Assembly: GCA_002436015.1 (NCBI GenBank)
Contig: DIXJ01000015.1
Coordinates: forward strand, 1-64,000
Direction: 5' to 3'
Length of the DNA: 64,000 bases
DNA from: Synergistaceae bacterium UBA6083
GTDB taxonomy: Bacteria > Synergistota > Synergistia > Synergistales > 79-D21
In this document: positions 25,065 to 34,360 of the stretch, one piece after another
Layout of the letters: every line of letters begins with the position of its first letter
Position numbering within the stretch: the first letter of the stretch is position 1
Translations under genes and position numbers: made by a program
The notes under the pieces: model-generated
The model's input: only the letters and a program-made list of their open reading frames with translations
Told to the model about the DNA's origin: nothing
The model's database searches: none

Positions 25065-26324
25065 TTGTCCCTGGAATTACCGGAAACACTGCGTGCCCTG
25101 CGAAGCAGGAATTACAGGCTGTTTTTCACGGCCCAGTCAATCTCCCTCTCCGGCCTGTGGATGCACCGGGTTGCGATGGGCTGGCTTGTTTTCCGGCTGA
25201 CCGGCTCCAACAGCGCGCTGGGAATCATGGATTTTGCCGCCTCGATCCCCATATTCCTGCTTTCGCCTTTTGCCGGAGCCCTGATAGAGCGCTGGGACCT
25301 GCGCAAGACTCTTTTCTGGTGCCAGGCCATCTGCATGGCCATCGCTTTCCTGCTGGCTTTCCTGACGCTTACAGGCCTCGTGACCTTTCACATTGTCGCC
25401 TTCATGGCCCTCTTTCTTGGCCTGGTCGATTCCTTCGAGCTCCCCTGCCGCTACGCCCTTGTTTCCTACATGGTCGACCGGAAGGAAGACGTTCCCAATG
25501 CTGTTGCCTTGAATTCGACCGTTTTCAACGTAGCCCGCATGATCGGGCCGACCGTGGCCGGGTTCGCGATACACCTCGTCGGTGAGGGGGTCTGCTTCCT
25601 GGTGAACGGCCTGGCCTATTCCTCGACACTCTACGCGGTCAGGATTATGAAAATGGAACACCCCCCCGTCGGAAAAACCTCCGTAGGAAAGAACCAGCCA
25701 CTGGCGGACATGATCGAGGGGATCCGGATGGCACGTGACTTTGCCCCTGCCCGTTATTTCCTCATCCTGATCGCGCTGACCGGCTTTTTTGCCTTCCCGA
25801 GCCTCGTCCTGATGCCCGCTATGGCGAAAAGCGTCCTGGGCGGCACTTCGGAGACTCTTGGCTTCCTGCTGATGGGCGTGGCCATCGGAGCCCTATGTGG
25901 CTCCCTTCTCATGGCTTCGCTAAAATCCGCGGAAAAGCTCAGCTGGTGGTGCACGAGGGCCTGCATCGGGTTCGGGATTTCGGTCCTGCTTTTTTCCCTG
26001 TCGCGCAGCATTTCCTTCGGCATCGCCCTTGCGGCTCCCGTCGGATTTTGCATGGTCACAAGCACGATAAGCTGCAACACGCTGCTCCAGTCGATGGTAC
26101 CCAGGGAGAGCAGGAGCCGCATCATGGCACTCTATACCTTCGCGATCCTGGGCGTTCCCCCGTTCGGAAGCCTTCTTGCGGGGAAGCTGGGAGATCTCGC
26201 CGGGACAGGGTGGTCCCTGTTCCTTTGCGGCGGCCTTTGCGCGGTGTCCGCGACCTATCTCATGAGGAAGATCGACAGGCTGGGTGACCAGGTCAACACC
26301 GCGCTAAAGAGGCAGGAAGCCTAG
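25065..26324 (+). CDS. MFS transporter (MFS_3 / EntS-like exporter)
   Basis: A 419-residue, 12-helix major facilitator. LRSRNYRLFFTAQSISLSGLWM at the start, the A-motif-like GALIERWDLRKTL after helix 2, and the SRIMALYTFAILGVPPFGSL segment near 355 match the MFS_3 group, which exports siderophores, drugs or metabolites. The start is TTG at 25065: AAGGAG is 8 bases upstream and there is no better in-frame ATG. It is monocistronic on the plus strand among minus-strand genes. The substrate is unknown. Confidence 0.88.
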   Translation: MSLELPETLRALRSRNYRLFFTAQSISLSGLWMHRVAMGWLVFRLTGSNSALGIMDFAASIPIFLLSPFAGALIERWDLRKTLFWCQAICMAIAFLLAFLTLTGLVTFHIVAFMALFLGLVDSFELPCRYALVSYMVDRKEDVPNAVALNSTVFNVARMIGPTVAGFAIHLVGEGVCFLVNGLAYSSTLYAVRIMKMEHPPVGKTSVGKNQPLADMIEGIRMARDFAPARYFLILIALTGFFAFPSLVLMPAMAKSVLGGTSETLGFLLMGVAIGALCGSLLMASLKSAEKLSWWCTRACIGFGISVLLFSLSRSISFGIALAAPVGFCMVTSTISCNTLLQSMVPRESRSRIMALYTFAILGVPPFGSLLAGKLGDLAGTGWSLFLCGGLCAVSATYLMRKIDRLGDQVNTALKRQEA

Positions 26325-26333
26325 CCTGGATCT

Positions 26334-26966
26334 TCAGTTCAACTGGTCCACCATCCCGTCTGCCCCGACGAAAAGTGCGGAAATCCCGGTCCTTGATTTG
26401 GCCAGGGTCGGGAATCTTGCCCATAAATTGCGGAACTTTCGCATATCGGGTAAAGCGATGCTATAGCGAGTTCCCGGGGATTCCATTCGTTGCAGCGTTT
26501 CGCCGAGTACCGTTAGGAAGTGGTTGCTTCTCATCTCGTTTCTGGATCCGCTCCCCTTTGCTTCAATGACCCAATGCTCGTTCCCCCGCCATGCCTCGAT
26601 ATCCGCACCGCGGTCTGACCCCCAGTTGACGGCAACAGACCACCCATCCCTTTCAAGCCATTCCTTGATTTTTCTCTTCACTTCGCCTTCCGACATCTGC
26701 ACGACAGGTGTCCTGGAATCAATGGACGTCTCTTCAGACCTCCTATCCCGCAAGGAACCTGTGCCCAACCCGGCAGCATAATTGCCTATTTTCCCGTCAG
26801 GGCGAAGATGCCGTTCGAGCAGGCGTTTCCTTTCCAACGAGTGCGCAGCCCAGTTGACAGGCTGTATCCGGGCTGCCTTCCCAAGTAGGCTGTCTGTAAT
26901 CTCCCGATCCGTAAGGCCAGGGAATGCCCTGACTTTCCACAACACTTGCTCGCGAAAATCTTCCAT
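26334..26966 (-). CDS. Winged-helix plus PD-(D/E)XK nuclease-like protein
   Basis: A 210-residue protein. Residues 1-60 look like a winged-helix domain (FPGLTDREITDSLLG, then a basic helix). Residues 95-150 contain a restriction-endonuclease-like core: EVKRKIKEWLERDGW, then DRGADIEAW and HWVIEAKGSG, which give the D...E-x-K catalytic set. I know no function for this arrangement; nuclease activity is inferred from the motif only. It lies 10 bases after the convergent MFS gene and is downstream of gdhA, separated by a strong terminator. Confidence 0.65.
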   Translation of the reverse strand: MEDFREQVLWKVRAFPGLTDREITDSLLGKAARIQPVNWAAHSLERKRLLERHLRPDGKIGNYAAGLGTGSLRDRRSEETSIDSRTPVVQMSEGEVKRKIKEWLERDGWSVAVNWGSDRGADIEAWRGNEHWVIEAKGSGSRNEMRSNHFLTVLGETLQRMESPGTRYSIALPDMRKFRNLWARFPTLAKSRTGISALFVGADGMVDQLN

Positions 26967-27011
26967 TTATCCTTCCCCTCCTGGATGGGAATGAAAGAAG
27001 GACCTGCAGAC

Positions 27012-27043
27012 AAGGAGGGCCTCCTTTCCAGGAGGCCCTCCTT
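27012..27043 (-). terminator. Terminator hairpin after gdhA
   Basis: A perfect 14-bp inverted repeat (27012-27025 with 27030-27043) with a TTCC loop, in the gap after the glutamate dehydrogenase gene. No long T-run follows on the minus strand, but stem strength is high. Confidence 0.75.
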
Positions 27044-27107
27044 CAATCAACCTGGAGCGATCGACAGCCGAACGACTAGATTCCCGCCTAAAGCCGGAAA
27101 ACCGGAA

Positions 27108-28355
27108 TCAAGGCCAAATTCCGCGGAAGCGCATCGCGGAGATAATCCGTCCCATGGCCCTCACGTAAGTGGCCTGGCGCATCCGGATATTATGCTGGGT
27201 CTTGATTTTCCAGATCTCGTGGAAGGCATGGGTGAGGCGTTCGTCCAATTTCTCGTGGACGGTTTTTTCGCTCCAGAAGTCCCCGGTCCGTCCCTGGATC
27301 CATTCAAAGCAACTCACGGTGACGCCACCGGAATTGGCCAGCACATCGGGAATGACCAGCGTACCCATCTCGTGCAGGATCGCCTCAGCCTCCGGTGTCG
27401 TGGGCCCATTGGCCAGTTCGAGGACAATCCTGGCCCTTATCTTTCCGGCATTGGCTTCGTTCACGATGCCTTCCAGGGCGGCCGGTATGAGGATGTCGAC
27501 CGTTCTTTCAAGCAGTTCATCCGTCGTGACCCTTTCACCGCCAGGATAATCGGCTACCGTTCCGCTGACCTTCTTGTGTTTCATGAGGTCTTCGTACTTC
27601 AGGCCCTTCGGGTTATAGGTGCCCCCCTTGCTGTCCGACGCCCCGACAACGGTGACACCGATGCTTTCATACAGGGCATGCGCGAAGCTGCCGGCGTTCC
27701 CGTAGCCCTGGATGATTGCCGTCAGAGGTTTGCCCAGAAGCCCCATTTCCTTCAGGGCTTCACGCAGCACGTACATGCCTCCCCGGGCCGTCGCGTCCCC
27801 TCGTCCGAGTGAACCTCCGAGCTCGATGGGCTTGCCGGTGTAACAGGAGGGTTCGCTCCATCCCTTCACTTTTTCGTAAGTATCGAGGAACCATGACATA
27901 ACCTGCGGGTTCGTATAAACATCCGGAGCGGGAATATCGACATCGGTGCCCATGAAACGGGAAATTCCCAGGGCATAAGCCCGGCTTACGCGCTCAAGTT
28001 CCCCCTTGGAAAGTTCCCTGGGGGCAATCCGGATCCCGCCCTTGCCCCCACCGTAGGGAAGCATGGCAGTGGCGCACTTTATGGACATCCAGGCCGAAAG
28101 GGCCATGACTTCGTCTTTGGAAACATTCGGGTGATAGCGGACGCCCCCCTTGTAGGGGCCCAGGGCATTATTGTGATGGCTGCGCCACCCTTTTACGAGC
28201 TTGACGGTTCCATCCTCCAGGCGCAGGGGAATGGAAATCTCCAGGACTTCCTTGGGTTCCTTGAGGATATCGATGAATTCCTGCTCGACATTCAGGTACG
28301 GTGTGGCTTCATCCACCTGCTTGAGGAACATTTCGTACGGATTCATCCTCGACAT
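27108..28355 (-). CDS. gdhA: NAD(P)-dependent glutamate dehydrogenase (Glu/Leu/Phe/Val family)
   Basis: A 415-residue glutamate dehydrogenase, the normal length for the hexameric small type. It interconverts glutamate and 2-oxoglutarate plus ammonia. Substrate and catalytic motifs are GWRSHHNNALGPYKGG near 57, MLPYGGGKGGIR near 98 with the catalytic Lys, DIPAPDVYTN near 139, and the Rossmann motif IQGYGNAGSFA near 213. GAGGAGG lies 6-7 bases upstream of the ATG. In Synergistota the enzyme commonly links amino acid fermentation to 2-oxoglutarate. It is flanked by terminators and is monocistronic. Confidence 0.95.
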   Translation of the reverse strand: MSRMNPYEMFLKQVDEATPYLNVEQEFIDILKEPKEVLEISIPLRLEDGTVKLVKGWRSHHNNALGPYKGGVRYHPNVSKDEVMALSAWMSIKCATAMLPYGGGKGGIRIAPRELSKGELERVSRAYALGISRFMGTDVDIPAPDVYTNPQVMSWFLDTYEKVKGWSEPSCYTGKPIELGGSLGRGDATARGGMYVLREALKEMGLLGKPLTAIIQGYGNAGSFAHALYESIGVTVVGASDSKGGTYNPKGLKYEDLMKHKKVSGTVADYPGGERVTTDELLERTVDILIPAALEGIVNEANAGKIRARIVLELANGPTTPEAEAILHEMGTLVIPDVLANSGGVTVSCFEWIQGRTGDFWSEKTVHEKLDERLTHAFHEIWKIKTQHNIRMRQATYVRAMGRIISAMRFRGIWP

Positions 28356-28563
28356 GCCTGTCTCCTCCTCTTCTGTCTCGTAAGTTTTGATGCCCCACTC
28401 TTCACCCGAGGACCCACAGAGCCACCCTGATTCCCACCCCCTCTCCCAATCGGTTTAATGTCTATTTTTTCTATTCATAGTGTATTCGAATAAAACCGGC
28501 GCCATTATACTGCACCTCCTATTTAGCCGAATAAAGTTAAAATTAAATCACTCGCGTATACAT

Positions 28564-28605
28564 AATAAGCACCCGGGGCTACGCTCGCAGCCCCGGGTGC
28601 TTATT
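28564..28605 (-). terminator. Terminator hairpin after the YgeY-like gene
   Basis: A perfect 17-bp inverted repeat (28564-28580 with 28589-28605, eight-base loop) downstream of the M20-family gene. The stem ends in AATAA/TTATT and gives a short T-containing tail on either strand. Confidence 0.8.
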
Positions 28606-28651
28606 CGAGTTTGCCAAGAAAAGGCCGTAAGGCCCTATCGCTCCAAGGGCT

Positions 28652-29830
28652 TCATATCTCCTCTACCAGGGATGTGTAGAACCGGCAGGCATCCTTTATT
28701 TTGCCGATCTCGCAATTTTCGTTGAGCATGTGGGCAAGCTTGTATTCACCGGGGCCGAACCCGATAGTCGGGATGCCCATGCTGACAGGCGTGACGGCGT
28801 TGGTTCCGAAATCCCAGAAGTCGTACTTTTCAGGGGCCTTGCCGAAGGCCTTTTCGTAGGCCTTGTTGCAGGCTGTTGTCAGCTCATGACCGGTATCAAT
28901 TTTCCACGCCGCGTGGAGGGGTTCATAACAAAGGTCGGCACCTGTCCAGCTCTTCCTTCTTAGTGACCCCACTTCCCAAGTCGCGTTTTTGCCCTTCACC
29001 AAGTCTTCCATTTCATCCCGGATGTCTTCTTCGGTCTCCCCAAGCGCCATCCTCCGATCCAGGTAAATGGAACATTCGCTTGGCACCGCGTTGAGCGACA
29101 CGCTTACGCTAGATATGTCGGATAGGACGATCGTCCCATGCGGAGAGCCTGCGGCCGCCAGGTCTTTATTCAGCTTCTCCACACGGCTGATAATCCCGGC
29201 CATTTCGTAGACCGCGTTGACCCCTTTCTCCGGCGCCGAACCGTGGGCCGATACACCGTGCGTCCTAATCAGCATCTGCGCCTTTCCCTTGTGCCCAAGA
29301 ACGATAAGATTGTCCGAGGGCTCGCAGATGACGACGTAACCGGGTTTGATGCCACACTCCCTGAACAGCATCCTGAGGTTTTCGCCGTCGCAGTATTCCT
29401 CGCATACGGTCGTGGTGACGTAAATCGTTTTGCCGGAATCAAGCCCAAGTTCCTTCGCTATCGCCCCCGCGTAAACGGAAGCTGCAATCGCGGATTTCAT
29501 GTCGACCGAACCGCGCCCGTAGAGCCGACCCTCCTTGATATCCCCGGAGAACGGGGGCAGGACCCAATCCTGTTCGTCGTTAACCTCGACTGTGTCCATG
29601 TGCGAATCGAAAAGGATGCTCTTCGGGCCGTTCCCGATCTTCCCGACCACGTTTCCCGTGCCGTCAATGAAGACCTCGTCATAACCGAGTGCTTCCATCC
29701 TCTCCGCGATGTGCCGTGCCAGCTCACCTTCCTGGTCTGAATAGCTCCGGATCCTTACCAGGCTCCTGGCAAATTCGACAAGGTCATCCTCGTGTTTCCT
29801 AAAAATCGCTTCCATTTTGTTTGTCGGCAT
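28652..29830 (-). CDS. M20-family metallohydrolase, YgeY/selenium-metabolism type
   Basis: A 392-residue M20 peptidase/deacylase-fold enzyme. Metal ligands are visible: FDSHMDTV near 75, GRGSVDMKSAI near 108, the catalytic pair CEEYCDG near 143, CEPSDN near 170 and a C-terminal AHMLNENC. The QDWVLPPFSGDIKEGRLYGRG segment matches the YgeY-like branch that is often found with selenium-dependent purine or amino acid enzymes. GGGGGG precedes the ATG at 29830. Its first 32 bases overlap the GNAT gene, so the two are translationally coupled. The substrate is not established. Confidence 0.85.
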   Translation of the reverse strand: MPTNKMEAIFRKHEDDLVEFARSLVRIRSYSDQEGELARHIAERMEALGYDEVFIDGTGNVVGKIGNGPKSILFDSHMDTVEVNDEQDWVLPPFSGDIKEGRLYGRGSVDMKSAIAASVYAGAIAKELGLDSGKTIYVTTTVCEEYCDGENLRMLFRECGIKPGYVVICEPSDNLIVLGHKGKAQMLIRTHGVSAHGSAPEKGVNAVYEMAGIISRVEKLNKDLAAAGSPHGTIVLSDISSVSVSLNAVPSECSIYLDRRMALGETEEDIRDEMEDLVKGKNATWEVGSLRRKSWTGADLCYEPLHAAWKIDTGHELTTACNKAYEKAFGKAPEKYDFWDFGTNAVTPVSMGIPTIGFGPGEYKLAHMLNENCEIGKIKDACRFYTSLVEEI

Positions 29831-30296
29831 CAATCGTTTCCCCCCGTCCGATATCCTTCTCCATCATCAGCAGGCTACCGTCCCGGAAAAACTCGAAAAA
29901 CCCGCTTTTCCCATAACATCCGATCGCCCTCTCGTTGAAGTTCCTGACCCTTAGCACCAGTCGTCTTGCGCCCAATTTCTCCCTTGCGTATTGCTCTAAA
30001 AGGACCATGAGTTTCTGCCCCAGGCCCTGGCCCCGAAGTTCCGGGATGATGTAAAGAAACCTGACCACTCTCGTTTGCGGTTCTTCCGTCCTGTCCAGGG
30101 CAGCATGCCCAACCAGGCTCTCCCCTTCGTAAACCAGGAAGGAAACGGCCCCTTTCTCCCGGTCAAGCACCTGTCCCCATTGTTCATGGTCGAACGGGTA
30201 ACGGGCCATTGGCCAGACAAGCTTTAGGTCCTCCGGGCCCTTGATCATCTGTTCCAGGAGCAGTGTGTTCAATGGGTTGTTCTCTATGATCACCAT
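29799..30296 (-). CDS. GNAT-family N-acetyltransferase
   Basis: A 165-residue GNAT protein. The acetyl-CoA-binding loop is RGQGLGQKLMVLL near residue 89-101, and LVLRVRNFNERAIGCYGKSGF is the typical beta5-alpha4 region. The frame opens at 30377, but GGGGGTGGA lies before the ATG at 30296 and the domain begins there. It overlaps and probably is co-transcribed with the M20-family hydrolase. The acceptor is unknown. Confidence 0.85.
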   Translation of the reverse strand: MVIIENNPLNTLLLEQMIKGPEDLKLVWPMARYPFDHEQWGQVLDREKGAVSFLVYEGESLVGHAALDRTEEPQTRVVRFLYIIPELRGQGLGQKLMVLLEQYAREKLGARRLVLRVRNFNERAIGCYGKSGFFEFFRDGSLLMMEKDIGRGETIDADKQNGSDF

Positions 30297-30499
30297 GCAT
30301 TCCACCCCCACGCAGACAAACCTTATGCCATTGATGGCACAACCGCAAACCCGGGGCATTGCTGCCGGGCAGAACAAAAGGGAACTCCCGGTAAGGAATT
30401 CCCTTCGATTCCGCGAAATTGCCAGGTTTTTCCGCTATTGGCAACCGGGCCAACCTGCGATTGAAACGACATGCCTGCACGAGGCATGGTTTAGACCCC

Positions 30500-30889
30500 T
30501 CAGCAACTCCCCTGCTGGTCCAGCCAGTACAGATCCCCCTCTTTCGGGACGATGCAGATGAAGGACAGGTTGCCTTCCCCCGTATTTTCAAAGAAATGCT
30601 CCGTATTCGGGGGGACGTGAGCCCAGGAACCCGCCGAAAGCTCGTAGACCTTCCCCATGATCATGCCCCTGGCGGAGCCTTCCGTGATCAGGACATAATG
30701 CGGCCAATCATGGGCATGGAAAGGCGTTTTTGCGCCCGGGGCGGTTGTGAAAAACCGTGCCACGTAATCGTCCCAGAACTGTCCCGGCCCGAAGACAACT
30801 CTTTTTTCCGTTCCTCCATGATCCGCTGTGGGAATAACAGGCAGGTCCTCAAGTCGTCCTGCAAAAACCTTCTGCGTCGCTTCATCCAT
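30500..30889 (-). CDS. Cupin-domain protein
   Basis: A 129-residue cupin. Motif 1 is TPFHAHDWPHYVLITEG (H-x-H and later Glu), motif 2 is VPPNTEHFFENTG. This is the metal-binding set of small cupins. The gene begins 38 bases after the proline racemase stop on the same strand and may be in one transcript with it. No substrate can be assigned. The 203 bases between this gene and the GNAT start show nothing further. Confidence 0.82.
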   Translation of the reverse strand: MDEATQKVFAGRLEDLPVIPTADHGGTEKRVVFGPGQFWDDYVARFFTTAPGAKTPFHAHDWPHYVLITEGSARGMIMGKVYELSAGSWAHVPPNTEHFFENTGEGNLSFICIVPKEGDLYWLDQQGSC

Positions 30890-30926
30890 CAAAAACGCCT
30901 CCTTTTTTCCCGTTCACTCGCCCAGT

Positions 30927-31940
30927 CTAAACCAGGAATCCTTCCGGCAGGGGGTCCGTCGGATCGAGGACAAGCTGGTTGAAACCAGTGATCCAGGCAG
31001 ATCCCGCAATTTTCGGGACAATCGCCGGGATGCCTCCAACCGTGACGGTTCCCTCTATCGTCCCCCTGAACCGGGTGTCGATGATGCTTCCATTGTTCAA
31101 CTCCTCTTCCGGCGTCATCTCACCACGCCCGTAGAGCAATGCCATCCTGGCTGAGGTCCCTGTCCCGCAGGGAGAACGATCCACCGCCCCATCCGCGAAG
31201 ACGCACGTCTCTCGGGATTTCCAACCCTTCCCCGTCTTCTCGGTCTTCCCGGTGACGATCGTCCCGTAAATTCCCCTTATCCCAGGGTCTTCAGGATGGA
31301 CGACATCCAGGTTTTCGTCTCCCCATTTCTTCAGTTCCATAGCTCTCCTGGCCAAATCCTGCACATTTTCCGGGCTGATTTCCAAGCCCAGTTTCTCGGC
31401 CTCGACAAAGATGTAGAAATTTCCCCCGTAGGAAACCGCGACCTCGATTTCCCCAAGCCCCGCCAATGGGACCTTTATGTTGTCCCTGAAGAGGAAAGAG
31501 GGGACGTTCCTGAAGGACACTTCCGTGACATACCCGTCCTCTACAAATGCCGTAGCCGTGACGCGCCCTGCCGGGGTATCAATCCGGACAACATTCTCCC
31601 CCTCGACCGCCGGGATGATCCCGGTTTCCAGTGCCACTTTCGTGACGCCGATCGTACCGTGACCGCACATCGTAGCCTGCCCCGTAATGTGCGTGAACAG
31701 GACACCAAAATCCCCGTCTTCCGTGGCAGGGGGGGTGAGGATGCAGCCAAACATGTCCCGGTGCCCGCGCGGTTCCCGCATGATCATGTTGCGGACTCCA
31801 TCCAGGTTCTTCTCAAACCAGTCATATTTTCCCAGCATGGTCTTTCCCTGGATCAGCGGCAATCCCGATGTCACGATTCGAATCGGTTCCCCAGCGGTGT
31901 GCGCGTCGATGATGTTGACAATACGGTTGAAGCGGATCAT
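30927..31940 (-). CDS. Proline racemase / 4-hydroxyproline epimerase family
   Basis: A 337-residue enzyme of the proline racemase family. Both catalytic Cys are present: ATMCGHGTIG near residue 91 and DRSPCGTGTSA near 255, so it should be a racemase/epimerase and not a dehydratase, which replaces one Cys by Ser or Thr. The EPRGHRDMFGC segment near 57 fits the family. D-proline made from L-proline is the substrate of proline reductase in Stickland fermenters; hydroxyproline epimerisation is the alternative. Either would connect with the hydroxyproline-like operon at 13-16 kb. Confidence 0.9.
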   Translation of the reverse strand: MIRFNRIVNIIDAHTAGEPIRIVTSGLPLIQGKTMLGKYDWFEKNLDGVRNMIMREPRGHRDMFGCILTPPATEDGDFGVLFTHITGQATMCGHGTIGVTKVALETGIIPAVEGENVVRIDTPAGRVTATAFVEDGYVTEVSFRNVPSFLFRDNIKVPLAGLGEIEVAVSYGGNFYIFVEAEKLGLEISPENVQDLARRAMELKKWGDENLDVVHPEDPGIRGIYGTIVTGKTEKTGKGWKSRETCVFADGAVDRSPCGTGTSARMALLYGRGEMTPEEELNNGSIIDTRFRGTIEGTVTVGGIPAIVPKIAGSAWITGFNQLVLDPTDPLPEGFLV

Positions 31941-31976
31941 GTTTTAACCCCTTTCCTCATTTGTCTTCATTCAAGG

Positions 31977-32813
31977 TCAATCCCTTCGCTCCGGTTCTCG
32001 CCAAGCTCTTGCCGGCACCCCCTCGATTCTCTCCGTCTCCACCGCTTTCCGCACAACCAATTCTTCTCCCATGCCGTTTCCAGGTGCAACATGGTAGGGC
32101 TGGTTGCTGCCCACGATGTCCATGTGGGCAGCGATAGCCGCTTCAGGCGTGTTGTTCGCCTGGGAGAGGTGCGCCAGGCAAACCCATGAATAGGTTTTCC
32201 CCGTTCCAGAGATCAACCGGGCCGATTCATCGTTCGAGATATGCCCACCGGGCCCGGCAATCCTTCGCTTCAAAAAAGCGGGATATCTTCCGTTCCACAG
32301 CATCCCGGGATCGTAGTTGCTCTCCAGGAACAGGGCATCCAGGGATCCGACAACCTTCTCCAGGCCCTTGAATACATGGCCGAGGTCCGTGAGGACACCC
32401 AGGCGAAGGCCCTGGTCCTCGATCACGAATGCGTTCCCATCGACCGCATCATGCGAGGTCGGGATGGTTTCGACCTTGACCGGGCCAAAAGCCAGAAAAC
32501 TCCCCGACGCAAAATGCCGGACATGCGACAGGCAACGGCATCCTGCCTTGCGGCAAAGGGCCTCTTCCGTGGCAGGCGTCATGTAGGTCGGTATGCCATA
32601 CTTGTTGCAGAGGATCCCCACCGAAGATGAGTGATCGACATGCTCGTGCGAAAGCAGGACCGCATGGATTTCCGATATCTTGCACCCCAGGCATTCGAGT
32701 CGCCGGCCCGTTTCCCTGGCACTGATTCCCGCGTCGACCAGGAGACGCATGCCGGAAGATTCCACGTATATACAGTTCCCGTTGCTTCCGGATTGCAGGG
32801 AAATCGCCTTCAT
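31977..32813 (-). CDS. Metallo-beta-lactamase-fold hydrolase, YycJ/WalJ-like
   Basis: A 278-residue MBL-fold protein. The binuclear metal motif is LLSHEHVDHSSSV near residue 54, with further ligands in IPTSHDAVDG near 115 and LTDLGHV near 140. The MKAISLQSGSNGNCIYVE start is typical of the YycJ/WalJ group, proposed exonucleases in DNA repair or cell-wall signalling. It is the first gene of a minus-strand pair with the proline racemase, 36 bases away. The substrate is not proven. Confidence 0.85.
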   Translation of the reverse strand: MKAISLQSGSNGNCIYVESSGMRLLVDAGISARETGRRLECLGCKISEIHAVLLSHEHVDHSSSVGILCNKYGIPTYMTPATEEALCRKAGCRCLSHVRHFASGSFLAFGPVKVETIPTSHDAVDGNAFVIEDQGLRLGVLTDLGHVFKGLEKVVGSLDALFLESNYDPGMLWNGRYPAFLKRRIAGPGGHISNDESARLISGTGKTYSWVCLAHLSQANNTPEAAIAAHMDIVGSNQPYHVAPGNGMGEELVVRKAVETERIEGVPARAWREPERRD

Positions 32814-32905
32814 CAAAAGCCTCCCAAATAGGCTATCAAGAAAATGGGGTTTTGAAATCCCGGGACTAGTGTATCAATTCCGCGGGGGATTACACGCCCA
32901 CAATT

Positions 32906-33565
32906 TCAGCGGGCGACTTCTTCCCTTAACTCCCTTAAGCGCGGGAACGCAGTAACATGGACGCATCCTATCTTCGCTGGAATCCTGGTTAACCCGAGAA
33001 CCAGGGCTATTGCGAATCTATGGCATCCGCCACCGCCAAAGAAAAGGCAGCCCCCCGGCCCCAGGTGAAAATAGACACCCTCTTTCTCCCTGAATGCCCA
33101 GGGATCTACTTCTTTCTGCTTCTTAACCGCTCTTTCTCTTTTTATTTCCTCAAAAAGTGCATCCAGTTGGTCATACCTTCTTTTGATTTCCACTCGATTC
33201 CTGCAGTCGTCAAAACAGGATCTTGGATGTCTTTTAATCTCTTGCTCCAAAACATTGAACACGCCGGTTTCCTCCCAAGGGAGACCTTTTACCCAGTGAT
33301 TATGGCAAAATCGTATTTTCTCAAGATCTTCGATTTTCTTGAGCTTTCCGCCGGGGGGAGGCCAGCCGGAAAGGATGACCCTCGCCGAATACCTGTCTCC
33401 CAGGCCGACAAGGCAATCGGGACACTCCTGCGGGTTGACCCAGATTCTCTCCGAATAAAGCGGAGCTTCAGGACCATAAGCGATCCTGTTATAGGTGTCC
33501 CTAAAAAAAGCCCTAGCGGAATACCTGGCGTATCTCTCAACCTTCTTGAACTTTCCAAACAGCAT
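32906..33565 (-). CDS. Hypothetical protein with ParB/Srx-like C-terminal segment
   Basis: A 219-residue protein I cannot assign to a named family. The C-terminal part (about 165-205) contains a Gly-rich stretch followed by GCHRFAIALVLGLTRIPAKI, which resembles the G-x-H-R-x-x-A-x-x-x-G-x-x-x-I-P motif of ParB/sulfiredoxin-like domains. The N-terminal part has a Cys pair (ECPDC) near 48 and a basic coiled middle. It is a single gene among unrelated neighbours; a nuclease or nucleotide-binding role would be only a guess. Confidence 0.6.
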   Translation of the reverse strand: MLFGKFKKVERYARYSARAFFRDTYNRIAYGPEAPLYSERIWVNPQECPDCLVGLGDRYSARVILSGWPPPGGKLKKIEDLEKIRFCHNHWVKGLPWEETGVFNVLEQEIKRHPRSCFDDCRNRVEIKRRYDQLDALFEEIKRERAVKKQKEVDPWAFREKEGVYFHLGPGGCLFFGGGGCHRFAIALVLGLTRIPAKIGCVHVTAFPRLRELREEVAR

Positions 33566-33651
33566 TTTCCCAACCTCGGACTATAAGATTGAAGGACAAT
33601 CAAACACCTTGCTAGATGTCGCGGACATCCCCCGCCTGGCAGAAGTTCGGT

Positions 33652-34323
33652 CTAGGGATAAACCCCCAGTTTCACCCTGGCGGCGCCAGGGCTTAGGACA
33701 AAAACCAATTCTTCGATTTCCTCCAGGTGCCTGTGTAATTCGCGGGTCCCTAGCGAAGGAACCCCATAGACCGTAAAGAGGGCACGGGAAGTCTCCAGGG
33801 TGATATGGCTACGATTGTCCGGACCATAAAGGAGGCTTGAAAGGATCCCGTCCCTGTCAGACAGGAACATGTCGCCTTTTTGCAGTTTCCGGTCCTTGCC
33901 CCCCATGGACTGGTAGGTCTCGTTCCCCTCGGCGACATCCAGGACCATCGGACGAAACACTTTTTCGAGGTCGTGCCCGGCCGTAAGAAAACCGTTCTTC
34001 AACTCAACCATGAACATGGCCGCCACAAGAGATGAAGGAGAAAGAATCGGCTTCCCTTTCAAGGCGACGGTCTCCAACTGGTGCAACACGGGGTATCCCT
34101 GGCCAAACTTCCGGAAGTGCCTTTCATACAACGCAAGGTTATCGACTTCCAAAAAATCTTTCCGGCTCCTCCCAAGGTAGCGCCTTCGAAGTTCTTCTTC
34201 GAGCCGTGTCTTCCTGGCCTCGATCCCCGGGTTGCCTATGGAATTGTCAATGCCTTCCATTGCCAACACCCCGAAATAGGCAGACGGATAGGTTGTCTTC
34301 CAGTTTTCCGATACGGTGATCAT
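33652..34323 (-). CDS. B3/B4 tRNA-binding-domain protein (PheRS beta-related)
   Basis: A 223-residue stand-alone B3/B4 domain like the one in the beta chain of phenylalanyl-tRNA synthetase. The YFGVLAMEGIDN start, RRYLGRSRKDF near 45, YERHFRKFGQGYPVLHQLE near 70 and LPLGG-like GKDRKLQKGDMFLSD near 150 fit this group. Such proteins may bind or edit aminoacyl compounds. GGGGAAGGAGAGG precedes the ATG at 34323. The gene follows the MBL-fold gene after 37 bases. Confidence 0.78.
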   Translation of the reverse strand: MITVSENWKTTYPSAYFGVLAMEGIDNSIGNPGIEARKTRLEEELRRRYLGRSRKDFLEVDNLALYERHFRKFGQGYPVLHQLETVALKGKPILSPSSLVAAMFMVELKNGFLTAGHDLEKVFRPMVLDVAEGNETYQSMGGKDRKLQKGDMFLSDRDGILSSLLYGPDNRSHITLETSRALFTVYGVPSLGTRELHRHLEEIEELVFVLSPGAARVKLGVYP

Positions 34324-34360
34324 GGGTACCTCTCCTTCCCCTGGACGACAGTCCCCGGCA

